NCBI GenBank assembly: GCA_027604705.1
Contig: JADHYV010000052.1
Coordinates: 62,001-126,000 of the forward strand
DNA length: 64,000 bases
Direction of reading: 5' to 3'
Origin: Allomyces arbusculus
Taxonomy: Eukaryota; Blastocladiomycota; Blastocladiomycetes; Blastocladiales; Blastocladiaceae
Shown: positions 45,773 to 57,101 of the stretch, piece after piece
Layout of the letters: every line of letters starts with the position of its first letter
Position numbering within the stretch: the first letter of the stretch is position 1
The notes under the pieces: model-generated
Told to the model about the DNA's origin: nothing
Databases searched by the model: none
Seen by the model: the letters and a program-made list of their open reading frames with translations, nothing else
Made by a program: the position numbers and the translations under genes

Positions 45773-48157
45773 ATGTGGCCACTGCGCCGCGCATTCACAC
45801 TCGACCATCTCCCCAGCGCCCCGACAACCCCTGGCGGAACCATGCAGGGCCCTGCGCGCATCGGCGCACCCTACCTGACAACGATGCCGCTGCCGACCAC
45901 CTGCGACAGCAGCGGTGCCGCACGCGCGGCGCCGCCCGGACCACACCCGGACGGACTCGAGTACATATACCGGTGCGTCGCCCATGCGCGTCAACGGCGC
46001 ACGGCCGGACGGACCGTGGGACTGACGCGTCGCGGTCCCGACCGGCGACAGTTGGCGCGTCGAGTCGTGGTCACAGCTCACGCCCGCGACAGAGTACCGG
46101 TCGCCCGTGTTCTATGCCGACGGATTGCCGTGGACGATCAAGGTGTACAAGGGGCGGCAGCGGAACCCGCAGGTGTGTCTCGGTGGAAGGACATGGCGTG
46201 ATGCCGCGCGTGATCTGACCGGCCGGACTGCTCGCCTAGGCATTTTCCGTCTACCTCGGATGCGACCAGCCCATGGTCGCGATCAAAAAGCAGTTGCGAA
46301 TCGCGTTCCACGTTGAGCAGCCGGCGCCGAGTGCGGGCAGTGCCGCGCAGGGTGGGAACGCGCCCGCGCGCCCGCCCGCCGAGTTTGTCAAGTATGAGCG
46401 TCCGGTGTGGTTCTCGTCGCGTACGTGATGTCCCGCGTCGCGCGCGTCTTGAATTTGATTTAGCAGCCGCTGATGGTCTTGCTGACGGTACTAGGTCACT
46501 CGACGTGGGGCGAGGAGTCGCTACTCACGCTACCCGAGGTCGCAGCGTCGTACGTCAAGGATGACGGTATGCACACGTTTACCGTGGACAGGAAGGCATC
46601 GCACGCTCCTCACTCGTCGCCCGCGCTTGTAGTGCTGATCGTGGGCTGCCGGTTCGCGATTCTATCGAGCGTACACGACCCGCCGATCCTGCCCACGTCG
46701 CCGCTGCCTGACCTCTTCCAGTCGGAATCGTTTTCCGGTACGAGAAGATACTGCCAATCTTCTCCTTGGAGCACGCGTCTAACGCACCACTCGATCAAGA
46801 CGTGACCGTCCTCGTCCACTGGCACACGACCGACACACCGACCGCGTTCCACGCGCACCGGCTCGTCCTGGCCTCGCAATCCAACTACTTCGCGACCCTC
46901 CTCTACTCGCCCCACTTCGCTGAAGCGCACCAGCCGACCGTGACTCTCGCGCACACCGACCCACTTGCCTTCCATCGCCTTCTCGCCTTTCTCTACGGCC
47001 GCGCCGACACGACGCGAGCGACCCTCGACGACCTCGAAGTCTGCTTGGCCACGGCCGACCGGTTCGGGACGGACCACTGGAAACCGGCCCTGATGCGCGA
47101 CGCGCGGCAGTGGATTGCCGACGCGACCGTCTGGCGCATCTGGGCGCTGGCCATGGCCTACGGGTGTGAGGTGACGGCGGGACAGTGTGCGGCATATGTG
47201 GCCGCGCATTTCGCGCGGCTCGCGCGACTCGTCATGGCGTCCGAGACGGTGGTCGTGCCGCGGACGGCGGACGTCGTGTCCCCGCCGTCGGTGACCGACG
47301 AGGACGACGCGATGCAGAACCTCACCCCGGCCGCGCAGTCGGTCGCGGCCGAGCCGGTCGCCAACGAGGCCGCAGCAGTTTCGGCGCCGACGGTCGTTGC
47401 GCGGCGGCGTGCGCGGACGTTGACGCAGGAGGCCGGCGCCGCGGGGGTCCCACACGTCCAGCACCATGTGGCAGTGCAGCACCAGGCGGAGCCCGGGGTG
47501 CTCGGGGACATTTCGGTCGACTTGATGCGCGCGGTCCTGCACGCCGACGTGCTCAACACGGACGGAGAGGAACAAGTGTTTGAGTTTGTCGCTGCCTGGA
47601 CAAAATACCATTTCGGCGACGTCCCCGTCGCCGCGACAAGCGACCATGTACTCGCGGCCGCGGCCGAAGCCGACAACATGTGTGCCGCTGACGACCAAGA
47701 GCACGACATGGACCCGCCGTTCGTCGACGCCGTGACCATCACGACCGGCACGCTCATGCTCGACACGGCGAGCGCACGGTGCGCATCGGCCGCGTCGACG
47801 ATCGCACCGTCCGTGGTAGCTGCCGCAGCGTCGGACGATGCGGCGGCAGCCGCGATCATGTCGAGCTTGCTCCCGTGGGTGCGGTTCCCGACGATGCACC
47901 GGCAGTACCTGGTCGATCAGGTCGAGCAGACGGCGCACATGATGCGGTGGGGAGTCATGAAGGATTTGCTGTTGCACGCCTACAAGCACCACTTGTTTGG
48001 CGGGCAGACGGGTCGGTCGGGCGCCACGGCGGATTCACAGGAGGTGCCGGGGAGCATGCAGGAACCGTGCGGCGGACGGCGGACGTGGGAGGCGTGCTCG
48101 ACGGTGCCGCGCGCGCGCATGATGATGAGCGAGGAGCTGGCCGGGGACGGCGAGTAG
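45773..48157 (+). CDS. MATH-BTB domain protein (Cul3 adaptor type)
   Basis: Exons 45773-45972, 46052-46172, 46240-46420, 46495-46566 and 46722-48157; phases agree; 669 aa. The last intron (155 nt) is the least certain. The MATH (TRAF-like) domain reads WRVESWSQL, YRSPVFYADGLPWTIKVYKG, AFSVYLGCDQPMVAIKKQLR, STWGEESLLTLPEVAASYVK. The BTB domain follows: DVTVLVHWHTTDTPTAFHAH, RLVLASQSNYFATLLYSPHF, LAFHRLLAFLYGRADT, LEVCLATADRF, with a BACK-like helical tail (LMRAVLHADVLNTDGEEQVF). In the SPOP family, MATH binds substrate and BTB binds Cullin 3, so a ubiquitin-ligase adaptor role is likely. An Ala-rich insertion sits within the C-terminal half. The start was chosen as an ATG ahead of a Pro-rich leader; the frame is open further upstream. 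Confidence 0.82.
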
Positions 48158-48357
48158 CGAGAGGGTTTAGAGATGGGCTGGGTCGCGGGCGGAGAGGAGG
48201 AAGATCGCTCGACGAGGCGAGATGGGCGGATGTTCTGTGAAGTTGGCATTTCGAAACATTGAAGCGGATCAACATGGTCTGGTCTGTTTGACACGAAGAA
48301 AATCTGTACACGGAACAACTAAATCCCGATCTACGCAGCCATTACAACACGTCACTT

Positions 48358-48969
48358 TTACACGGCGGTCGTGCTCGTGTCGACGAGCGGGTGCGTCGAC
48401 CAGTCGGCCTCGGGCGGGAAATTTTCTGGCGGCTGTACGATTCCGATCGAGCAAGGGTGAGAAGCGGTTCGCAACCATGATGAGGACGCTCTCCACCAGT
48501 TCACGCACCTTGTCGCGCAATTCCCAGACGTCGAGCGAACTCGGCTTCTTCTTGGCCTCGGCCTCGAGCACGGCGCGGCGTTCGCGGATCATTTCCTGGT
48601 GAACGGCCAAGAGAAAACGTTAGCAAATCGTGAACATGGGCGTAATCGCGTTGGTGCTCGAGCGGAGTCGTGAACGAACCCTGGCCTCCTCAGCGGGCTT
48701 GGGCTTGACGGACAGGCAAAACTTGAACTGCTCCCACTTCGCCGTGCAGTCGGACTTGGTCCCGTAGCGGTAGTAGCTCAGCGCCTGGTACTTGAAGGCT
48801 ACAACGTGGCCATATTGATATTGCAGTGGTTATTGATCATCATTCAATTCTGTCGCTGATGGGCGGGCAGTCGGGCTCGTGACTGATAACAACAGTAGCA
48901 AGTATAGACGGCGCTCAGCGCGTCGCTAATGCTGCAAGTGTCGTCGGGCTCAGGATACGGCGAGGGCAT
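48358..48969 (-). CDS. EMI1: Emi1-like mitochondrial-type protein (DUF3128)
   Basis: Four exons on the minus strand: 48894-48969, 48680-48798, 48509-48595 and 48358-48432; 357 nt, 118 aa. The deduced protein starts MPSPYPEPDDTCSISDALSA and carries the family block ALSYYRYGTKSDCTAKWEQF followed by KFCLSVKPKPAEEAR. It continues EMIRERRAVLEAEAKKKPSS, LDVWELRDK and PPENFPPEADWSTHPLVDTS. DUF3128/Emi1 proteins carry paired cysteines; here Cys12, Cys24 and the two in SDCTAKWEQFKFC fit that pattern. Yeast EMI1 affects early meiotic gene induction and respiration, and the biochemical role is unknown. The longest open frame covers only the third exon and reads past its donor, so the gene is hidden in a simple ORF scan. 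It diverges from the SART3 gene. Confidence 0.82.
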
Positions 48970-49381
48970 TTTTTGTCAAGGTCGACGATGGTGGTCGTGA
49001 TGGCCAAACAGATTTGCTTGGGTGCGGTGGCAGTTGCGGTGGAGCGAGGCTGTCGTGGCCATCGCCACAATGTGACCGCGAAGCAATCGCCTCTACCGCA
49101 AAGCTCTCGCAGCAGGCTGAGTTCGTCCTCGTCGCAGCGGCCACAACGAGCCGAATCGTGGCAGATTTGGGCGCAAACGACGTTCAACAAGCTCCAAGGT
49201 GCTGCAATACCGACTTGTCGACAACGTGGGACGGCCACCGGCACGCGTACGCGTGACAAACAACTCCAAGCTGATCGACACGCTCAAGTCGACACGCACG
49301 ACCGCTCGCGGCCAGCCAAGAATCATTCAAGAGCGTCAACTTCTACTCTTGATAACGAGGAGGGCATCAAGTACAACCATT

Positions 49382-52300
49382 ATGGCGTCGCTCAGCTTCA
49401 AACGACGCCAGGAGCTCAAGAGCGACCCGGCCAAGCTGCAGGATGCGCAGCTGACTGAAGGTGCGCGCGAATCTCGGCCATTGAATGTTTGATCATGAAT
49501 AAACCCGTGCTCAGCTCATCACAATCAGGGTCCTACGCTCTATAGAGCAATGGAGGACGTGGTTAAATGAGGAAGTCGGCATGGCCACGGACCGCGACGA
49601 GAAGACGGCCGTTGTTCCCATTTTCGAAGCGGCCGTCACGAATTTCCCGAGTACGCATACGTTTTCTGGTGGACAATGTTTTTCTTGCTCGTCTGGAACT
49701 GACGTTTGCTAGGCGCCGACCTGTGGGTCCTGTACTGCCGCTTTATTCTCGACGACGTGCGCACGTACCTCGAGGTCCGACGCGAGGCGCCCGAGTATGC
49801 TGAGGACCCCGTGCTCGTATTCCCGGACGGTGTCATGGCTGTGTTCCGCCGGGCGGTCGAGTTGCACGGGTTCCATTTCACCAAGGGGTCCGAGATTTGG
49901 ACCTTCTTCATGGAGTTTTTGACGATGGCTGAGTACGTACGGATCTGTTTGAGTGTTGGTGTTGCCCTGCGCGTGCGTTCGTTTAAATCTCACGGACTGA
50001 ACCCGATCTTGCTTTCCAGGATGCCTGTGACAGCAAGGCGAGCAGCGTTCTTGGAGCAGCTGAGGACCCCTCACCGAGGCACGTTTGGGCATTTCAAAAT
50101 ATGACCTGCTGGGAGATCTCTCGCTCACTCTCCCTTATTTCCGACTGTAGCCTTGTCCGACACGTTCTCGGCCTACTCGCGGTTCGAGCTCGCTGCCTGC
50201 AACAATGTGGCCACCGAGTACGAGGCGCACATGGCTGAAGGCAACGCGGTCTACCAGGCAACGCTTGCGCTGGCCGCCGACCTCGAGCAGTACGAGACAG
50301 CCGTGGCCAGCAGCAGCGGCGACGACCGCACCACCGCGGCCGCGGCGTACATTGAGCACGTCAAGCAGCTCGTCGCCGCGAACCAACTATCCGGTGACGC
50401 GATCCCGGCCATTTACGAGCGCTCCATCACGGAATGGGCCCCGTCCGCTGCAATGCTCTGGACGAGCTTCTTGCAGTGGACCAAGACCGCGAGCGGGTCG
50501 TCGTGGACCGATGACATTGCTCGTGTGGCCGACCGCGCGCTTGTCGCGTGCCCGACCGACGCAGACGTGTTCCGGCATTATCTTCGCGCTGCGGTCGCGA
50601 CCAGCATCTCCAGCGGTCGCGTCTACCAGCAATGGACGCGGTTCCTGACCCAGTGCGCGAGCATTGACGCGTTCCATGCCGTGGCGCTCGAAGGCGTGTG
50701 GGCGCTCGAGCGGTGCGGACTTGGTGCCCAGTCGGTGCTCGAGACGGCCATGGAGCAGCGCGCGCAAAGGCTCCCGGACGCAGCCCCGAGCTCGTTTGCA
50801 TACGACGAATGGTGCCTGCACTGGATTGCGCGCGGCAATCCTGATCCCGCCAAGGAAGTTGTTCTGATGAGGGTGATCGAGTTTGTCAAGACGCAGTGCA
50901 CACTTGCGGCAACGTGGGCGCGTGTGTTCCGGATCTTAACGGCGTTGCCGCCAGCACTGTTCACAAGCGTCCCGGACCTGGCCTCGACCGAGTCCACGCG
51001 CGCGCTGTTCCATGCGGTGCTCGGGAAACTTGTCGACGACCCAACGCCCGTGCTCGAGGTGATGCTGGAATGGGAGTACGCGCACGGGACGATGCCCGAC
51101 GTTGAGACCGTCGCTGCGCAGATCGATTACTACCGCGCCTACTACGCGCAGTACTACCAGTACGCGGCCACGGCTGCGCCCGAGCCAGACGCCGACGTGA
51201 TCATGACCGATGCTGTGGCACCCGCACCGGCGCCGCGGCGCGAGAAGCGCAAGGGCGGCGACTCGACGTCCGCGGATCGGGATAGCAAGCGGACCAAGCC
51301 GACGATGACCGACGAGGCCAAGATCGAAAAACTGAACCGCACAATTCTCGTCAAGCATGTTGCACCCGAGCAGGAAGGCGGCATCCGGCGCGTGTTCGAA
51401 CCGTTTGGCACTATTCGCGACGTGCGGTTCTTGCCACGCAAGCCCAGGGCCGATGACGAAGAGGATGATGGCACGACCATGGCGTTTGTCCAGTTCACGA
51501 CGACCGACGCGGTACTCAAGGCGTTCAAGAACCGCAAGGACCTGACGTTCGCGACCGGCGTGCCCGTTCGGTTCGAAATGGCCGCCGGATCGACGTTCGA
51601 CCCGCTCGCGGTCCTGCGTGAAGAGAAGGCAGCTGAGATCGAGCGCGTCGCGGCAGAAAAGGAAATCAAGCACGCGGCGTATTCACATGCCGACCAGTCG
51701 GGGATGACCGTATTCGTGGCCAACGTGCACAAGCGCGTCGATGCCGAGACGCTGCGCGCCGTGTTTGCGCGCGACGGGCGGAGTGTGACGGACGTGCGGC
51801 TCATGGTCACCAAGCACGGCGAGTCCAAGGGGTACGGGTACATTGAGTTTGCGACGCGTGAGGAGGCGCTCGCAGCGGTGGCTGCGCTCGATGGACATGT
51901 TTTGCCTGAGGACGTGCCGAACGGTCGCGCGATTTCGGTGGCCATGTCGGACCCGTCGAAGCGCAAGAATACGGGCAAGGTCATGGAACCCGCTGCTGCG
52001 AAGCCGCTGGCTGCAGTGCCCATGGACGTGGTCAGCGTCGACGGCGACTCCAAGGTTCCGACCCCGCGCGGCGCTCGGTCGGCGACGCCCGAACCGTCGT
52101 CGGCACGCGACGTGACCCCGCGGCCTGAGACTCCCCAGGATGACGACGACGTGGTCATGGCCGAAGAGACTGACCGCGCCGAGGACCGTACCGCGTCCGC
52201 GACCCCTATCCCCGACGACCGTCCGACCGCCATCGCCGGCACCCGCGTGCGCGACCTCGACCCGCGCGTGCTATTCGTCAGCAACGTGGCGTTCGCCACC

Positions 52301-53149
52301 ATGGAACCCGCCCTACGCGCCAAGTTCGCGCCGTTCGGCGAAATCACCGAATTCCGCGCGCTCAAGACGCCACAGGGCAAGCCGCGCGGGATCGTGTTTG
52401 TCACTTTTGCCGACGCCGACGCCGCGCAGGCGGCGATCGCTGCGTTGCACGGCACAACGCTCGACGGGCGGACATTGTCAGTGCAAGTCGCATCCCCGAC
52501 CCGCGCCGCCGGCGCGGCGGGGGCTAAGCAGCAGGAGCGGCTGCAGACCGACCAGCGCGCGCGCAACGACCAGTACCGCGAGCGCGCGTTGCGGCAAGTT
52601 CAGGCGGACGCAGCCAAGCGCGCGGCCGCGCCCGTCGATCGCGAGGCCCGGCGCGTCGCGCGCAAGGCGTTTGTGCGGAACGTGCCGGTTGGAACGACTG
52701 AAGAGGCGGTGCGCGCTTGGCTCACGCCGGAACTCGCCGCTGGATTGACGCACGTGTCGGTTGCTGACGAGGCCGCGGGCGGAAAGATGCATGCGATCTT
52801 GTCGTTTGGCGACGAGGCGATGGCGGCTGCGGCCGTGTTGCTGCTGAACCGCAAGAAGGTCGAGGGTGGGGTCGAGCTGATTGCCGAACATAAGCGGCTG
52901 TCGGCGGCGCCGATCCGAGGAACAAACGCCACAGGTGCACCGGCTGCGACGATGCTTGCGCCGACGGCGCTGCGCCGTAGTGCTCACGGCAAGCAGCGGA
53001 TCAAGGTCACGGCTGCACCCAAGCCAACCGCGTCGGACGCGATGGTTGTCGAGGAGTCGGCGCCGGTGGAGAAGGAGAGAGGGACCGCTTCCACGGCACC
53101 CAAGAGCAACGACTTTTTCCGGGCGCTGTTTACGGCGGGTAGGAAGTGA
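49382..53149 (+). CDS. PRP24: Prp24/SART3-type U4/U6 snRNP assembly factor
   Basis: Exons 49382-49460, 49546-49650, 49713-49932, 50020-50078 and 50151-53149; phases agree; 1153 aa. The fourth intron is GC-AG. The N-terminal half carries HAT (half-a-TPR) repeats: EQWRTWLNEEVGMATDRDEK, PIFEAAVTNFP, LWVLYCRFILDDVR, IWTFFMEFL, IYERSITEWAPSAAMLWTSF, VYQQWTRFLTQCAS. Four RRMs follow: RTILVKHVAPEQEGGIRRVF; MTVFVANVHKRVDAETLRAV with GYGYIEF; RVLFVSNVAFATMEPALRAK with GIVFVTF; and RKAFVRNVPVGTTEEAVRAW. The C-terminus SNDFFRALFTAGRK matches the short LSm2-8-binding motif of Prp24 and SART3. The protein anneals U4 to U6 snRNA during spliceosome recycling. Having both the HAT region of human SART3 and the four RRMs of yeast Prp24 makes this a complete, probably ancestral form. 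Confidence 0.93.
50079..50150 (+). other. GC-AG intron
   Basis: This 72-nt intron has donor CGAG|GCACGT and acceptor CTGTAG|CC. Only this donor gives the required phase 1 join of ...EQLRTPHR to ALSDTFSAYSRF; the nearby GT at 50083 is out of phase. Confidence 0.65.
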
Positions 53150-54366
53150 AGGGCGAAAAGGGTGAAAAGGGCGAGCAGGGCGCGTTGTAATATTGTAGCC
53201 TCTATTTCCTAACTTTCCGAACATGCATTGGGGGGGGGGGGGGCACCGACAAACAAACGAGGGGCGAGATGCGTCCTGGCACGTCCTGGCGCGTCCTGGC
53301 GCATCCTAGCGCATCCTATGTTCGACCGTTCACAAATCGTCTGCATCTGCAATGCCGTGTCCCTGATGCGTTGGGATGCAGCGGCAATGGAGACAAGGAG
53401 TGGAGTGATCTAAACCTCCCAAAGATGGCGGAGCAAACTGAGAGACAACAGAACCCTGGCGGCACCATTTCCTGGTCACAGACATTCAAATGTGACCTCG
53501 TCAGCATGGGCCACATGCCTCCCATGAATGAAACTTCACGACCATATCCCAGCGCTTTCAGGTGGCGGCGACGTCCCGATTCTGGAGTCTCTTAACATCA
53601 GCGGCAGTGATGAACGCATTGGCAGGGTCGCCCGATAGTTTGCCGAATCTCCGCGGCCTTGAAAGTGTGCCAGAATGTTCCCGAAATCGAAGTTACGCTT
53701 GTTTGTGCTTCTGGCTGCGCTCTGAGACGCGTTGCTGCGACTGCCCATGCTTGTGCACTTCAGCGCGACCCGCATCCAGTTGCCCGACGATGGTCCCTGG
53801 TTCGATTTTGACTTGCTGGTCCTCACGTACGACCAGCGCCGCTCAACGTGGGCCACTATGCTTGACCTTGTGACCCATGATGGTCTTGTCACTGGTGGCC
53901 GGCTCCTGATCAACATCGTTTGAGCGCCAGACACGACGCAGGCGGATCGTGCCATTGCGAAATGATCGACGTGATTGTTTGGATGTCTGGGGCCGATCCG
54001 CCCGTGACGCGCATTGATCTGCGCGTCGGCAAGGACGTGGGCATCGATTTGGCGTTGGATGTTGCAAATCATATCTCCAGTTTTGGGATGGACGGGCTTG
54101 TCAAAGTGGGCAGCGTTTTCCTGGACGAGGCGTACTGGTTGTGGCACGGAGCCACCCGAAATGTTTGTGGTAGTATACCAGTTTCGTGCACCATCCAAGC
54201 GTTGTGGCCGCATGTTCTCAGATCTGGATCACAGCCAACGAGCCACCGCTCAAAAAACGCAATGAGACGATTTTTACATGGCGATAGACAGTTTTCTAAC
54301 CAACGATCCAAACCAGCACCAGCGCGCAAGCATGGCTTCAACTACACGCACACCCACTTCCACACA
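53150..54366. other. Intergenic region with possible eroded gene
   Basis: This 1.2-kb convergent spacer contains a 14-G run (53230-53243) and a minisatellite. Two short frames look protein-like but do not join: LPDDGPWFDFDLLVLTYDQR at about 53777-53836, and VTRIDLRVGKDVGIDLALDV plus VGSVFLDEAYWLWHG at about 54004-54150. They may be relics of one gene; no family was recognised. Confidence 0.3.
53271..53320. repeat. 10-bp minisatellite, five units
   Basis: Five tandem 10-mers occur: GCGTCCTGGC, ACGTCCTGGC, GCGTCCTGGC, GCATCCTAGC and GCATCCTATG. The units diverge progressively toward the 3' end. Confidence 0.85.
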
Positions 54367-56272
54367 TCAAATCTTGACCCGCAACCTCCCGTCGAGCAGC
54401 GCAAACCGCAAATACGCGATCCCGCACGCCGCGAGCAACGACGTGATCCCGGCAAACGTGATTGCGCCCGTAAACTCGTGCGCGGGCCACGTCCAATTGG
54501 TCCCCGTACCCGCGGCCGTGATGAGCGCACCGGCAATCGGTGTGCCCATGAGATTGCCGATCCCGTTGGCGCCGTTCGACAGACCCATCATGGACGGCAG
54601 CTGCGCAAGACCAAAGAGTTGGCTGATGAGCGGCCCGTTGAGGGCGATGAAGCCGCCGGCGCCTAAGAATTCGGCAGTCCGGATCAGTCCATGATTGCGG
54701 GAATACAAATCGGAGAGCCAGCGCAACGTACTCCACCCAAACACGGCTGCGAACGCGACCAGCAGCGGGACCGAGTCCCCCGCGGGCAGCCACAACGTCA
54801 AGATTGCAACGCCCGTCGTTGCGACTGAGACAAAGTACGTGTTGACGTTGCCCAACTTATCCGCGACCCACCCGGTCACAATGCGCCCGACAATCGAGCA
54901 AATATTGATCACGGCAAGCAACGTCGACGCAAACGCCGGCGTGTGCGTCGGGCACACTTCTGCGACATAACTCGCGAGGAAAAAGAACGGGCAAAGATAC
55001 GACAGCGGGATCAACAGCCGCGAGACAAACAGCGCGCGGAAAATCGGGTCGCGGAAGGCGTGCCATAGCGGCGGGCGCTTGACGATGGAGGGCGGGTGGC
55101 CAGCAAGCAGCGGGGATTTCGTGGAGGATGCCACCGGTTTTCGCGGCGGAATGCGCGCGTGCATGAGCGCGAGGGCCGCGAGGAGGAGGATCAGCAGCAC
55201 GCCGCCTGTTGCGCGCAGGGTCCATGCGACGCCGATGCGTGGCAGGAGGCGACGCGCGAACCGTTCCCAGAAGAGGCCGCCGAACCCGGACCCGGAGACG
55301 GCGATGCCGGCGGCGAGAGATTGCCGGCGAACCCACCATTGCGACGGGAGCGATGCGCCGGGGTTGATGCAGAGGGCGCAGCCTGGTGAAGGAAAAGTGT
55401 CTATTCGTGAGCTGAGAGTCACCAGAATAGCAGCACGACAAGAAAGGACGCACCCAAACCAAACAAGAATCCTTGTGTGATGGCCAACTGCCAGACCTCG
55501 GTCGCCCACGAAGCCAGCACCATGGACGTGGTCATGATCAGCGTGCCGGCGAGCACGACCGACCGGAAAGAGAAGCGTTCAGCCAAGATCCCCGCAAGCG
55601 CGCCTGACATGTGCATCAGTGCGGGTCCCGCGGCACCGACCAGCGATAATGCGGACCGTGATGCGGTCTGGAACTTTTGCTGCTGGTAGTACTGCTGATA
55701 CACGCCGTACGCGTACTGGACACCTGGAGAGAGAGTTTGCCATGCCAAGCGAACTGCCAGCTTAATGTCCAAAAATCCAAACCTTCATTTCTTTCCCGGG
55801 CAAGAAAAAACGAACCGAACACGCAAAAATGAATCAAGAACGACGACATAACAGCGCGCCATGCGAGCCAGCCGCCATCAAGTTGCGCGAGCTCTTGGGT
55901 GAGAATATCACTCGGCAACGCGCTCGCGCGATGATTTGGGCTGCCCATGAACTCGCGCGGTGAGCCGACCTTGCTCATGGGGTGAATCGCGCTAATCGGC
56001 CTGAGCAACCGATTCGGGCTCGGTGGTATTGGCGAGCCCCATATTGACGAGTATCGTGTCGCGTTTGGGTCGGCGAGAATGGACGGTGATCGGACCGGGT
56101 CCGACCACGACATGCGCAGGGACCAGCGCATACTCGAACGGGTCGATCCGGGTGGCACGTTGGGTGAAGGAGCGAGGAGAGCTGCGGCCGGTGACGATGG
56201 TCGTGGTGCCGTTTGCCGGGCCAGAGACTGGGCGAGCAAGGAACCATAGCGCGGTGGTGGGTCGGGGAGCAT
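54367..56272 (-). CDS. MFS transporter, monocarboxylate-transporter-like
   Basis: Three exons on the minus strand: 55816-56272, 55454-55723 and 54367-55382; phases agree; 580 aa. A ~130-residue Ser/Pro-rich cytoplasmic N-terminus (starting MLPDPPPRYGSLLAQSLARQ) leads into the first helix, DGGWLAWRAVMSSFLIHFCV, a DGGWGW-like motif typical of the MCT (SLC16)/fungal Mch family. VQYAYGVYQQYYQQQKF follows, then helices such as LALVGAAG-type segments, QGFLFGLGCALCINPGASLP, SQWWVRRQSLAAGIAVSGSG and the central loop. Six further helices follow (FFLASYVAEVC, AVINICSIVGRIVTGWVADK, LLVAFAAVFGWSTL, GLSNGANGIGNLMGTPIAGA). It probably moves monocarboxylates or related small molecules across the plasma or organelle membrane; substrate cannot be told. 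The GTGCGT donor at 55453 lies inside an open frame, so a naive ORF would misread the helix. Confidence 0.85.
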
Positions 56273-57101
56273 CGAGATGGTGATGGAATGGGCGCGGACA
56301 CGTTGACGGATCGATCGTCCAGCATGGAGAGAGGAGACGTGGTGCCCAGATTCGTGCTGACGGGATGGGCAACCGGTGCCTACACATATGGGGTTCGGTG
56401 ATGCGCCGTGACCACAGGAAATGATTGGCACTCAAGTCGCTGCTGCTCACAGAGTTGCGCACCAGCACCCGCCCTCTTGGTCCAGCGCGGCGCGCCAGGT
56501 GCGGTGGAACATGCAGCATGGGAAGGGAGCAGGTGCATCTTGCGGCGCACACGCCATCCGTTATGGCCGCATCGCACGATGTGGGCTGGTGCCTCGAGGC
56601 GGAGCGGTAGTCCGCCTTTCCGTTCTTGCAAACCTTCTGCATCTGCGAGCCCACATCGGCCCACCGCCCGTGTCGCCCACACACGTCTTTCAGCTTGATT
56701 CAATGTTGGCACAACCTTTGGAGCTCGTGGCATCCCGGGTATGGCAGCGCACTCCACCCTTCGTTGGCGACGCGGGTGGTACCGGTCATTACCAAGGTGC
56801 GGAGGAGCGTCAAGTCGCAAGCTTGCAGAGCCGTCTTCAAACACCTTGTGTGCCGCAACAATTTCAAAACGAGCGCTTTGCAGGTTCCTGGCGCTGATGT
56901 GGTGGAAGAAGTGAGGCGATTTTGCGGTGCAGAGGGAGGCGCACTCTTTTCCGTCGGTGGAAACGTCTGACTCGAACGCGCGTGATGTGATCAGAGCTCC
57001 GTTTCTGAAGCATCGGCTCACAATCACACCCGCAAGCAATCCCAGTTCGCCAACTTGAGCGGTACACACCAGCACCACAGCACGACGCAGCACGACGCAC
57101 C
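56273..57101. other. Divergent intergenic region, MFS / TAD2
   Basis: This 0.8-kb spacer between divergent starts contains several open but non-homologous frames on both strands and no recognised element. Both promoters lie here. Confidence 0.45.

Noticed and set aside
46633-46737. Possible extra MATH-BTB exon (VLIVGCRFAILSSVHDPP...)
   Set aside because: It joins the upstream exon in phase but cannot reach the BTB frame; skipping it with a 155-nt intron gives a continuous protein.
46610-47992. 460-aa minus-strand frame
   Set aside because: It is antisense to the MATH-BTB gene, rich in Arg/Gly from GC bias and without recognisable motifs.
51154-52566. 470-aa minus-strand frame
   Set aside because: It mirrors the PRP24 exon on the other strand; the GC-rich codon bias leaves the antisense frame open, and it has no domain.
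53536-54213. 225-aa minus-strand frame
   Set aside because: No homology and low-complexity Arg/Ser content; the plus-strand fragments in the same place look more protein-like.
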